64,000 bases of DNA from Xenopus tropicalis (taxonomy: Eukaryota > Chordata > Amphibia > Anura > Pipidae). The stretch's first letter is position 1, and each line of letters starts with the position of its first letter. A program made the position numbers and the translations under genes. Location: positions 21,295,212 through 21,359,211 of the forward strand of contig NC_030679.2 in assembly GCF_000004195.4 (NCBI RefSeq), given 5' to 3'. Of the stretch, positions 1-29,344 are shown one piece after another. A model generated the notes under the pieces. It searched no databases. It worked only from the letters and a program-made list of their open reading frames with translations, and was not told the DNA's origin.

Positions 1-406
1 TTGTGCAGTAGAAGTGTAGGAGAATATAAGATCTGATAGGAGATGCTTTACCTGCATTTGCTGTTGAGGATGGCTTCATAGAGCCCCACAAGGTAAATTG
101 AGATTATTTAACTCTTCAGTTATTGTTCAATGAAATGGATAAATATTCATTGTGAGTCTAGTGCAGGCAAGTTCAAACACCTTTGGATGCCGACTTTAAG
201 AAAGTTGTGATAAAAAATAGAAATGTTACACTGAGGAACTCACAAATCAGTGTAATCTGAGGTTCTACATTGGCTTCAAAACTAGAAGCCCATATCAGCC
301 ATGTAACATATAGCATTAATGGTCTGTTGGAGCCAAAATCTTGCTCTTATGACTAGACCCTGAGTACCCTGCCTTTTATAGAGCAACTTGATCTTCAGCT
401 ACTGGC

Positions 407-978
407 CTATCAGTAATAAAGTCTATGAAGATTCTCATTCATCCAGGTCATGATATACAGTATCTAGAAGAATTAAGTCTAAAACAACTGGACTTTTCTG
501 AGTTTTTCTTGAAAACGTTTCACCACTCATCCGAGTGGCTTCTTCAGTTCAAATGACTGGTAGGGAATTCCCCGGTATTTAAACTCTTGATGGTAGTACA
601 GACACAGACATCCAATCACAATGGTTCCATTGAACTTGTTCAGTTAGGTGTTGGCTGAAACTGACAGGTGTAAGAAGGTATGATCCAGTCACAATGGTAC
701 CATGATCCTCATTGATGAAGGTGTTAATCCTTCAAAGTACATGACTGGAACTGTGAACTGTTGTGAAACCGCCGGGGTAAGGATGTCAAAGCGGCATTGT
801 ATGTTGGTGACAAGCGGTGTCTCAGGCCCCCTCCTCTGTTCAGGGATGGTTTTTCCAGATTTTTCAGTCATTTGAACTGAAGAAGCCACTCGGATGAGTG
901 GTGAAACGTTTTCAAGAAAAACTCAGAAAAGTCCAGTTGTTTTAGACTTAATTCTTCTAGATACTATCAGTAATAAAG
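407..978. mobile_element. fold-back element with 99-bp perfect inverted arms and 15-bp direct repeats
   Basis: Arms 461-559 and 865-963 are exact reverse complements over 99 bases. The insert is bounded by identical 15-mers, ctatcagtaataaag, at 407-421 and 964-978. The arm carries GAAACGTTTTC and CATCCAGGTCATG sequence that I associate with terminal regions of Penelope-like elements of fish and frogs. It lies in a csf1r intron upstream of the first visible exon. The family assignment is from memory and tentative. Confidence 0.6.
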
Positions 979-1092
979 ATCTTTTGGAAGCAGATTTATT
1001 GTGTCTTTTTTCGCTCTATGCTTTTTTTTCTCATATTACACTAGTACGCACTTTATATCATATGTGAATATTTCCTTTTGTATCCTTTATAG

Positions 1093-19037
<17,945 letters not shown>

Positions 19038-19650
19038 CCTAAACACAGGCATCAGAATGATTAGTGGCGGCAGGGAAAATGCGCGGCTTTATATTGCTCT
19101 TGGAAGACTTCAGCAACATTCAAGGCATAGCAGATATTAAGCTAATTAAGAGATTCCCTCTCTACACTACCTCTGTGTGGTGATAATCAGGTAGCATTAA
19201 AGTCATATCACTGGAACAATTCTCAGGATTTCTGCTGACAAATTTACACAATGATTTAAGCAATGAAACTGGGCTTGAGTTTTACTGACATTGCATTATT
19301 CTACTGACTCGACTCTACTGACTTGGAATGTACAGCCCAAACTGGTAGCTTAGATATAGTAAGGTGACTTGGAAAGAAAACACATGCAGTATTCTAGGCT
19401 TGAAGTACCACAGTCTGACTAATTTGGTGCCTTTTGTTTAATTTAACCAAAACATTATGGTAAAATGCCTCCATGTAGCTAAAACAGACATTGGCCATTG
19501 GTGCACACTCCCCTAAACACCAAATATTTAGCTTGTTCCTCTCTACATGTTCCATTTCTTCAACTGGAAATGTTGGTAGTTGAGATTCATGCCACCTTCA
19601 TTGAGATAAGGATTCAATGGATTAATGGGGGTTCTAAAATCCCCTACACC

Positions 19651-19930
19651 AGGGGTCCCCAACCTTTTACACCTGTGAGCCACATTCAAATGGAAAAAGT
19701 GTTGGGGAGCACCACAAGCATGAAAAATGTTCATGTGGGTGCAAATAAGAGTTATCATTGGCTATTTGGTAGCCCATATGTGGACTGGCAGCCTAAACAA
19801 TGCCCTGTTTGGCTTTACACTGTCTTTTTATGCAACCAAAACTTGCCTCCTAACCAAAACTGAGCACCTACTTTGAGGCCACGGGGAGCAACATGTTGTT
19901 CATGAACCACTGGTTGGGGATCACTCCCTA
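19651..19930 (+). mobile_element. repeat, 'ggggtccccaacc' family, in csf1r 3' UTR
   Basis: It starts AGGGGTCCCCAACCTTTTACA and ends CCACTGGTTGGGGATCACTCC, the same family as 5354-5630. If the distal poly(A) site is used, this element is part of the csf1r mRNA. Confidence 0.65.
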
Positions 19931-20190
19931 CACAATGGTCTCAATTTCATCCAACAGATGTTTTAGAAACCAAGCAGACTGCCATTATCAGGAGGTACTT
20001 CATTTAATAGATATTGTCGATTAAGCTTATTAGTGATTTGTGCTGCAGGAATGGTGGTTGGGGAAAAGCATTACCTTAATTGAAAAAGGGACATTTCTGT
20101 TTCCCTGTACAGAGCTCAATTTTTGTATTTCACGATATATTCATCAATCCAGCAAGTATGCAGTATGTATAAGCTTTTTATATAGAAAAC

Positions 20191-20196
20191 AATAAA
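20191..20196 (+). promoter_or_regulatory. csf1r: candidate poly(A) signal of csf1r (proximal)
   Basis: AATAAA 1.15 kb after the csf1r stop codon, in AT-rich DNA. Confidence 0.4.
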
Positions 20197-20864
20197 TTAA
20201 ATTTATATCCTAAAATCTATTTTTAATTACCAGCAAGTTTGCTTTTTTTTAACCTATGTAATATATGTCTTATCTCCACCTCAGGGATATGCAACTTGTA
20301 CACTCCAGTGGTCATACTCCCAAGCATTTCAGATAATAGATCTCAAACCTGTATAAGAAGTACACAATGAAGTTACACTGGTCACTCTGGCTGTGTGTAG
20401 ACAGCTAAGCAACATTGGCTACACGCATTGATTAAATTGATACAATGGATTGCCCCTGCAGGCCCATCAGTTAGATCACTAGATGGAATTGAGGGCCTGC
20501 ATCTTTTTTGTTTTGACAAATCAGTTGTGGGGCCATTGCACCAGGGTTTTATCTACAACAGTATGGCTGAAAATGGACAATGGCTAGCTGGAGACAATTG
20601 CAGGATACTAACATGGCAGACATGAAGAATTGACATTTCTTTAAGAACTGGTGATTGTTATGTGTCTCCTGTATTTAGTGTGTGTGTATGTTTTATTTAT
20701 TCCCAACATTATAAAGAGGGAATAATACATTCAAATCATTTCATTTGTACTGTGTGTGGATGTTACATTTTGAATCTGTTCTTCTCTGTGATCCTTATGT
20801 ACTCTGCTGATTTTAGTATTTCACTGTAAAATGGCAGCTACTGAAAGTAAAAGCCTAATGTTCA

Positions 20865-20870
20865 AATAAA
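20865..20870 (+). promoter_or_regulatory. csf1r: candidate poly(A) signal of csf1r (distal)
   Basis: AATAAA followed within 15-60 bases by T/GT-rich stretches (TGTCTCAG, GTCTGTTTTG), the usual arrangement of a cleavage site. Confidence 0.5.
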
Positions 20871-21069
20871 TGTCTCAGTTATATTATGCAGCTCTTTAAC
20901 TCCCTGATTGGCCGTCTGTTTTGTAACTAACAGAAGCTTGGCATAAAAATAAATATTATTCTGGAATTTACACAATATGGAGATTTGCGTTTGTCTCTGG
21001 ATCGTTTGGTCGATAAATACTCCAAACTTTTAAAAAAAATGTATCTAGGTTAACTTATTTATTGGCTTA

Positions 21070-21165
21070 TTACAAACAATGTACAATGTACAAACATCTA
21101 CAAACAATGTACAAACAATGTACAAACAAACAATGTACAAACATCTACAAACAATGAACAAACAG
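21070..21165. repeat. low-complexity tandem repeat (ACAAACAATGT)
   Basis: Irregular repeats of ACAAACAATGTAC and ACAAACATCTAC just after the csf1r 3' end. Confidence 0.75.
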
Positions 21166-21775
21166 TTTCAACCCGAGAAGATATTCCAAAGCTTCAGCCA
21201 TTGTTGTAGAAACCATACAGCTATCATATTTTAGGTGAAAGAAATACTTAAACCCAAAAAGGCTGAGCTCACTGCAAATGGCTGCTTCCTACGTCGCCTA
21301 TTACCCCTGTGGCTATCTGCATTTGCAAGTCAAGGCATGGTAAAACTACATGTATCTGATATTTCTGGCAGCCAGATTCTAGCTCAGTCTGGACAATTAT
21401 TCCAATTATTGACAAAGTTGCAGATCTAGCCATAACAAAAGGATACCACAACTGGTTTTAACCAGACTCTATTGATGTAGAGCTTTGGCTTTGCCTTAGT
21501 TGTAACACAAGCCACTATTATAATTCTGCTACCAACTGTAGAGCAGGGACCTCGTCCATTTACTCTTTGAAGATTGGCAGGTAATGCCTTGTGGTTTTTG
21601 CGTAGAGCAGTGGTTTTCAGATTTTTTTTCAGTTCAAGACACTGTTGGAGGTCCAACCTTTGGTCAGGGCCCTCCTTAGCTCATAACGGCGTTACAGTTA
21701 TAGGAATAATCATATATTAGATTTACAGTCACATTTCCAAGAGAATCTAGATATGTTTGACACAAATCAACCTAA

Positions 21776-22090
21776 GGGCTGTGACAGACAGGGAGATTAT
21801 TCGCCACGCGACAAATCTCACTTGTCGCAGGCAACTAATCTCCCCGAAATGCCATCCCACTGGCTAGAATGTAAATCGCCAGTGGGATGGCATACGTGGT
21901 GCGGTGATGCAATTTGCTGAAATCGCCGAAGTTGCCTTGAGAGGAAACTTGGGCGACTTCGGCACTGTGTATGCCATCCCACCGGCGATTTACATTCTAG
22001 CCAGTGGAATGGCATTTCAGGAAGATTAGTCGCCGCGACAAGGGAGATTTGTCGTGCGGCGACTTATCTCCCCATCTGCCATGGCCATAA
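21776..22090. mobile_element. MITE, 'ggggagattagtcgcc' family
   Basis: Inverted-repeat body around ATGCCATCCCACTGGC and GGCGATTTACATTCTAG, with GGAGATTAGTCGCC at the ends. It is flanked by TAA on both sides, which suits the 3-bp TWA duplication of PIF/Harbinger elements. Kin lie at 42.75, 43.1, 60.05 and 61.0 kb. Confidence 0.7.
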
Positions 22091-23700
22091 TTGACCTTCA
22101 AGTTGGACTTTCTCGTGTATCTAGGAGAGAAAATAATCATTCACCCCAAATCTTTCCCTGAGCCCATCATGTCACAGTTCCTAGTCCCCTCGAAGCAATA
22201 ACCCCCACACATTAGGAGCCACTGATAAACAGAGTCAGTAAAGATGAAGCTATATAGAAGACCTATATAGAAATAAAATAACTAATTTGGTTTTAACAAT
22301 ATATATTGCATGCTCTGAAAGATCAGGCAGGCAACATTCCTGTGACAATAATTAACAGCTCACACCACATGATTATATTGTAGGTGACATTTTTAAACCA
22401 AGTAAACACACTGACACATATTTAACAAACTGTGATACAGCTCCCCAGTGGGAGAATTACATTTAGGGCCCAGTCACACGTAGCATATGGTCCACTCTCT
22501 GCCTGCATTTTGTGAGCAAGTGGAGAGAAGTGGAGTGGCTCCCATATGCTCCTGAGTGTAGCTTCACAGCCAGGCACAGTGTTGGGAGTGAGTGCAGCTA
22601 CATGGAGTGGAGACCAGCCAAAAAACAAAATCATGCATTTTGGTCTGATCTCTGATCCATGAAGCTGCACTCAGGCTGATGCCCTCTGCTATAAACAAAA
22701 CAGGGATTGTTTGTCCATATATTGCAATATACTTCAAGCTGGCCAACTAAGTCAAAGTCATTACTGATCTTGCCAGTCCTACACTCACTTTTATCTGATT
22801 CATTAAGAATTCTACTGCTTCAATATATACTGTATTTAATGCAGGAGTTTTACTTTCAGCTTACTTGCTTTCAAGGTTTAATGGTTGCCCTTTTATTGGC
22901 TCCACTGGGATCACCTGACTGTAGTTGGGAAGGGTGGGAGCTACAACAAGGATTTGTCCATTGCTCCTGCATAAACTACAGAAAGAAGGGGAGGTTAGTG
23001 GTGAGCACTGTTCATTTCTAAAAATATTAAGAGGAATGTAGTTTTCAATATTTTTGACAAAAGTGCTTTTGATAAAAGATAACATTTTTTATTAGGAAAA
23101 CATGTTTTTGGGTGAAATGAAATGGCAAAGCAGTACTCTGCTCAAGGGATTAGTTAGGAAGGAGACTTCATTTAATGAGAAATGTTGTATGTGTAATATT
23201 GTATATGGTCATAAGTGCGAGGCTAGTCTTATCTGTAATGCTTGCTTGAAAATATGGCACGTGCATATTCCACCAAAAGCAGTGGATGATACTAATAACA
23301 AGAACAGGTGCCATCTTGGAATTCCCTTCTACTAAACCTAGACCCATGGAACTAGATGAATTAGGGGGATGAGAATGCTGACCCAATGGATGGGCAAGAG
23401 ATACTGGCGAGTATATTTCATTCTGCCCCTTTAGGCCTGATAGTCCTAACCCAATCTGCAGCCTTGCCACTGGGGGAGAGACAACTGGCAATTTTCACCT
23501 GCAGAAGCACTCACTAAATCTGGGGATTATAGACTAAACACTGACATTATCTTGCATTCCCCACAACAAACAAAACACAAGACCCCAAAGAAGTAAAGGT
23601 GATGGGCCCTAGGGTCTTTAATAATGGCGGCTCTGGGGAGCAGAATATATGTGGAGGCAGCAGGAACATGGGCATCATGCTAGACACGGAGCTGAGAGCA
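22091..23700. other. intergenic, no gene recognised
   Basis: AT-rich DNA with no exon-like conservation. Part at 22465-22690 looks like an unclassified repeat (GGGCCCAGTCACACGTAGC start). ORFs at 22707, 23102 and 23168 lack any recognisable domain and overlap on opposite strands. Confidence 0.4.
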
Positions 23701-23779
23701 CATATTCTTATTTCAGTCTGGTCAAGACATTGAAACACTAGTCGGCTGCACAAAGGTAATAAGATATTGCCACAATACA

Positions 23780-24500
23780 TCCAGTAGGTGAAAAATGTTT
23801 GCAACTGGAAAAATATACTAAATACTAAATCAGCAAACTTGACCTCTATGGAAAAGACTATGGAAAACACACTTTTTGCACCCACAGACTCTCCTGGACA
23901 ATCAAGAAAAACCAGTCCAGGAGAAACAATTTCAGAATTAAGTCTTCCTGAATCAGTTGGCCAGCAAGAGCTAGCTCCCACACTATTAAAGCTGTTGCAT
24001 ATGCTACTAGGTGAGCAACCTGAGGACTCGATTATACTGCACAGAGCACACAGAGAACTGAGACCCAGATAGGTCTGGATTGGGATTCAAAATAGGCCCT
24101 GGCACCTCAAGTACACAGGTACCCAAACAGTTCTATGACTGCCTATGGCATCTTACAGCAGCCCCTCTGGCATTTGCCAGAATCCACACATTGCCAGTCC
24201 GGGCCTGAACCCAGAGATTACTCCAAAGAGGCTACATTGAAAGAGGCTATTACTGTAAAAGCTAGAGACAAAAGGTGACATTGAATTAGCTAATGCTAAA
24301 CTGAAACTCTTTCAAGACTACCCAAACACAGGGACCTGTATTGGACCACCTTAAGGAACAATCTATTCAATATAAATGGGGATTTCCCTTTGCTCTGATT
24401 GTTATGGAGAATGGCAAACCAGTTTCTATAAGGACACCACGAGATATCCCTGCATTACTTAACTGACTAAATCTACCACAAATAGAAGTTCAAAAAAGCT
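23780..24500 (+). mobile_element. decayed L1-type LINE, ORF1 relic
   Basis: A frame from about 23788 ends ILHRAHRELRPR, the RAHR-LRP signature of L1 ORF1 RNA-binding proteins. Further on, at about 24340-24460, the peptide QYKWGFPFALIVMENGK and SIRTPRDIPALL matches the C-terminal domain (RYRWGFPF, LRTP-D-P pattern). Frame breaks and an in-frame TGA (about 24464) show it is dead. No ORF2 follows. Confidence 0.75.
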
Positions 24501-26130
24501 TTAATAAGAGATAACAAAAAGAACAGGCCTCACGGAGTGTCCAGAGCACCCCTAACAATTTCATATTTTTTTGCTCCTTTTTGTTAATCATATCATCATT
24601 ATAACTACTGGAGATATTAACACTTGAACAGTTGGTTATGGCAATTTAGACTAATTCTTACTGTTTATAGCAATATGTATTAACTGGATACATGTGAGAT
24701 ACTTTTGTATATTCTTGTGTCTCAGTATGCTGTAAGCTTGCCTATGTCATTATTTTTTATAGGTACACTTTCCATGCTCCCAGGTTCTGCACCCAAATAT
24801 AAAATAAAATAAATAAATATAAATAAATATAAAAAAGGATTCTGTCTTGGTTCAGCTAGGACTGTGATACCTCATCGTTGGAGATACCAGCCACTATTAA
24901 ATGGTATAAAGAACTGGGGAACTAAGGAGTGTACATGGGGAAACAATAGGCATTTATGAAGACATGGTAAGCATGGGTAATGTTTTCAGGTTTGGAACAA
25001 TGTAAAAAAACTACAATCTGACTAGGAGCCTTATAGCAATATGTACAAAAATGAAGAAAACAGCAGCACTCCGGTTGTTTTGAAAAATGTGAATCTTTAC
25101 TCAAGTGCCAAAGGCAACGTTTCGGGCTTCACTCCAGCCCTTTATCAAGCCCTCAGATATTTATGTATTTATTTTTACAAAGGTGCCCAGCCTCCTATAT
25201 ATAAAATAGTTACTTTAGGATGTCCGTACTTGTGGAGATCAAGCAAGTGTATCTGTGCCCAGTTTTGCCAGCTGTGTGCTGGGCCAGATCATACTGTAAG
25301 ATCATACTGTGGGAATACAAGACCTGTCGGACAAGGACCTGATAATGGTTGGGCAGGCAGTTCTGAGCAAATCATGCACGGACTGGCCAGTTACCAACAC
25401 GTTAAAACGCTGAGCAATTCTTAAAAAAACGATGCCACTATCTCAGGGCAGTAAATAAAGATCACTTACATCTGGACAGTATGTGAAAAGCGTATTCAGT
25501 AATTCTAGGCTTAGCCTTGCCACTTGTATGTCGTCATCACGCAGAGTTGGGGTTAAACACGGCAAAATTCCTTTCTCCCTCAGTGGTGACAATAAGCCGA
25601 CCCCAGATCTGCGATGTTATGCAAAACTGTGGCAACCTAGAGAGGAAATACATGCTTCATAATTCAGCAAAGTCACCCACCAGGCACCAGCTTCCATTGG
25701 GCATTTGGCAAAGCACAGTTAGAATGAACAACAAAAGTTAAAAATGAAAATACGTTAAAAATGAAAAAACGGAATTGTTGGTTCTGATTCCTAAAACAGG
25801 CTGTAGCAGAAGTCAGCTGAGAAAAAGCCATGGAAGAGATCTAATGTCTGCTACATTGTTTCAAGAGTCAGAACCAAAAAGGAGAAAGGAATACACAGGT
25901 ACTGCTTTCAGTTGCTATTACATTTATTTAAAGCCACTGAATAGTTTTAATTAATATATGCTGGAAAGCATCTGAGAATTAATTTTTTTTCCTTTAATAT
26001 TTAATATTTTTAATATTTTGTATTGGCATACCCTTTGGCTATCCTGTATATTTCAGCCAATATATCATATGAACTAATATTAATACACATTTATGAACTG
26101 CACCCAGAAGCATTAACAGAACAACAACAG
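24501..26130. other. intergenic, repeats only
   Basis: Includes an AAATA-rich stretch (24795-24838) and, at about 25050-25150, a repeat containing GGCAACGTTTCGGGCTTCACTCC, a type common in frog and fish retroelement ends. No coding exon is recognised. Confidence 0.4.
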
Positions 26131-26132
26131 GT

Positions 26133-26840
26133 GCAGGTGTAGGACCTGTTATCCAGAATGCTTGGGAGATGGAGTTTTTCTAATAAGGTGTTTTCCGTAT
26201 TTATGATCACCTTACTTTAAGGGGCACATTTACTAACCCACGAATCCGAATTGGAAAAATTCCGATTGGAAAACGAACATTTTGCGACTTTTTCGTATTT
26301 TTTGCGATTTTTTCGACGCCTTTACGACTTTTGGGAAATTGTCGCAACTTTTTCGTTACCAATACGATTTGCGCGAAAAAACACGAGTTTTTCGTAGCCA
26401 TTACGACTTGCGCGAAAAAATGCGACTTTTTCGTAGCCATTCCGAAAGTTGCGCAAAATCTGGCGATTTTTTTCGTAGCGTTAAAACTTAAAAGGCGCGA
26501 CTTTTCGCGCAAGTTTTAACGCTACAAAAAAATCGCAACATTTTGCGCAACTTTCGGAATGGCTACGAAAAAGTCACAACAATTTTCCGAAAAATCGCAA
26601 AATACCGATCATTACGAAAAAAACGCAATCGGACGCATTCAGCCCGTTCGTGGTTTAGTAAATGTGCCCCTAAGTGTAGTAAAAAAAAAAGTAGGATTGT
26701 TTTGTTCTCAATAAGGATCAATTATATCTTAAGCGTAGATCAAGTACAAGGTACTATTTTATTATTAGAGAGAAGAAGAAAATTATTTTTAAAAAATTTA
26801 ATTTAAATATCGTCAAACTCACATATGGAGCTTTGTAGAA
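26133..26840 (+). mobile_element. 'ttatccagaatgc' MITE split by a second MITE
   Basis: The first part, 26133-26217, starts TGTAGGACCTGTTATCCAG. It is broken by the palindromic unit 26220-26671 and resumes at about 26675 with GTAGGATTGTTTTG, CAATAAGGATCAATTATATC and CAAGTACAAGGTACT, in the order found in intact copies. Confidence 0.75.
26220..26671. mobile_element. palindromic 'acccacgaatccga' MITE nested in another MITE
   Basis: Ends GGGGCACATTTACTAA and TTTAGTAAATGTGCCCC, flanked by TAA on both sides. The body is a near-perfect fold-back. The ORFs on both strands are products of the CGAAAA/TTTTCG repeats. Confidence 0.8.
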
Positions 26841-28830
26841 ATGGTGCAGGATTTTCTAATATTGCTCCCTGTTGTCCATTTTATGTTCTTGTTATTTTAC
26901 ATAGAGCTCAGACAGGCAAGTTCAAAGACTTTTGGAAATTCTAAAGAATCAGATCACAAATCAGGACGTACCATCAGGAAGACATCTTTTGAATGGGTCA
27001 GCAGTTGTAGCAGGGCCGGCAATAAGTTGAAGTTTAGTAAAGCTGAGGTCCAAACAGGATCTTGTACTGTAAAACAGAAGAGAAAGGTCAGCGTCAATGG
27101 AAGTAACGACAAAAACGACAACCCATTGCAAGCAACAAGCAAATAACTCTGATAAACCAGCGGCTGTAAGATTAATATTGGCACAATTTTATTTAGTTTC
27201 CATAGGGTACTACACTAACATTTACACTAGTTCTATAAGTGTAATGCAACAATGGGTGTTATGTCTCCTCTATGAATTAACCCTTCAGTCCAGGCACCAA
27301 ATTAAACAATTTGGTCAGTTTCCAGCTGAACTGTATGATCATCTATAGAGCTCAGAACAATCCTTAGGGCAATGGCTCCAATCTTATCATGTGTGGGGGT
27401 CATTGGTCAGTCTGCACTTGCCCAACACTTCCGCCTAGAGATAAGGCAGATTGGTCCACGTGCCGGTCTGTTAGATCAGAGAAATAGTGTCACACGTGTC
27501 AGTGGATCTGTTGAAGGGGTAGGCCTATGACTTAGTGCCTCTTGGCATGAATCACATAGGGCTTGTGGCATATTCCTACAAGAAATAAACTCTTAATGAC
27601 TGCCCCTCCATTCCATCATATCCTGATATGATCTAGGCAACAGCACTTACTGTAGATGCTACATCCCAAAAGGAGAGACTGATGTATTGACTGTTTCTGG
27701 ATTTCATCATATATAAATAGTATTTATTCATACTTTTTGAAAGAACAGATTACAGTGATAGGTATATTAAAGATTTCTGTGTTATGTGGGGCTCTTTAAC
27801 AAATTGTGGTCTTACCAGCAGGAGAGACGTGTGGACAACTGCTCATTTAACTCGTTTCAAAGTGCCGCTGTTATTTGGTACCAAAACCTTTAACGATGGG
27901 TCGTCAACAGGTGCGTCGTCAATCTTTATGGATGAGACAAAAACTACTGTCAGTGCAGAGACAAAATGAGACTGCAACAAAAAAATACAGCTCAGAATAT
28001 ATCTGTAAAGCATCAAATCCAGAGCTCTCAGCTTAAAACCTTTTAATTCCAATACCTGATTTACATGGACTCATATACTTGTATTGTTCTAGGTGCAACA
28101 GTTTGGGGGCAATCTGCCATGTTTTCTACCCATAATGCAATTCTATTTTTTCATATAAGAATATATATGCAAGGGAGCACTGTCCTTTCTGTCTGGTCAA
28201 GACAAGTGTTAGGTTTAGGGCTTCCTTGTTTCTCAAGTGGATCTGACTGTATCGTATACTTGCTGCTTCATTTATTTCTAACAATGAGCACTACTTTGTC
28301 TATATCTAAAGATATAGGGTTTACCCCTTGTTTTAATTAAGAAAACAAACCATACTAGATAGATTTATCAATGATCATTATCTAAAAATTGATGCCAAAT
28401 ATTTCAAAATCAAATGAACTTAAAGAAATATTTCTGGTGAATCGGATCCATTTTATTATGAATCCTTTGAATTTTATCCTGGAAAGTAAATTCATTTTTT
28501 CCAGGAGAGCTTGGACAATGATAAATATGAAATCTGATCGATTACCAGTTCATTCAGTTCTATCAAAATTTTAAAGTGCAGGAGGAGTCAAAATTCCCAG
28601 AGAGGAGTTTTATAAATTTGCTATAAATGTTTTAGTGTTTAATTATAAAGTACAATAGGACAATACAGCATCAGCTAAATTAGCTATTTTACACCAATAT
28701 CAATTCCAAGAAGAAAGGCAATTGTGCTGCAAACACATAGGGCCTTCATAAAATCATAAATAGGCCCCTATGTGACTCAACCACCAATGAAGAAAAAATT
28801 GCTCATTTTGTCATTTGGACCAGTGTGCAG
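26841..28830. other. intergenic, no gene recognised
   Basis: ORFs at 26841 (+) and 27843 (-) show no domain. The minus-strand one has a signal-peptide-like start, but all three frames stop before the nearest donor-like site. AT-rich unique DNA otherwise. Confidence 0.35.
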
Positions 28831-28835
28831 TCTAG

Positions 28836-29344
28836 GGGGCACATTTACTAACCCACGAACGGGCCGAATGCGTCCGATTGCGTTTTTTTCGTAATGATCG
28901 GTATTTTGCGTTTTTCTCGGAAAATTATCGCGACTTTTTCGTTACCAATACGATTTTTGCGAAAAAACGCAAGTTTTTCGTAGCCATTCCGAAAGATGCG
29001 ATTTTTTTGTAGCGTTAAAACTTGCGCAAAAAGTTGCGATTTTTTTCGTAGTTTTAAAACTTGCGCGAAACGTTGCGCCTTTTAAGTTTTAACGCTACGA
29101 AAAAAGCGCAACTTTTCGCGCAAGTTTTAACGCTACGAAAAAATCGCAACTTTCGGAATGGCTACGAAAAACTCGCGTTTTTTCGCGCAAATCGTATTGG
29201 TAACGAAAAAGTCGCGATAATTTCCGAAAAGTCGTAAAGGCGCCGAAAAAATCGCAAAAAATACGAAAAAATCGCAAAATGTTCGTTTTCCAATCGGAAT
29301 TCTTCCAATTCGGTCGGAATTCGTGTCTTAGTAAATCAGCCCCT
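28836..29344. mobile_element. palindromic 'acccacgaa' MITE
   Basis: Ends GGGGCACATTTACTAACCC and TTAGTAAATCAGCCCC, flanked by TAG on both sides. Arms with CGTAGCGTTAAAACTTGCGC form a long fold-back centred near 29085. Confidence 0.78.

Larger units (their letters stand above)
19038..20890 (+). other. csf1r: csf1r 3' UTR (extent inferred)
   Basis: No coding potential follows the stop. A repeat of the CCCCAACC family sits inside at about 19651-19930. Two AATAAA hexamers (20191 and 20865) offer ends; the second is followed by T- and TG-rich sequence and is the likelier distal site. Short ORFs here look like chance. Confidence 0.5.

Noticed and set aside
26841..27146. 101-residue ORF, considered as a small gene
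   Set aside because: No recognisable domain, no matching splice or promoter context, and an overlapping ORF on the other strand.
27843..28052. Minus-strand ORF with a signal-peptide-like start ([19 protein letters not shown])
   Set aside because: The frame ends in TGA, all three frames are closed before the donor-like site at about 27812, and no homologous domain or partner exon was seen.
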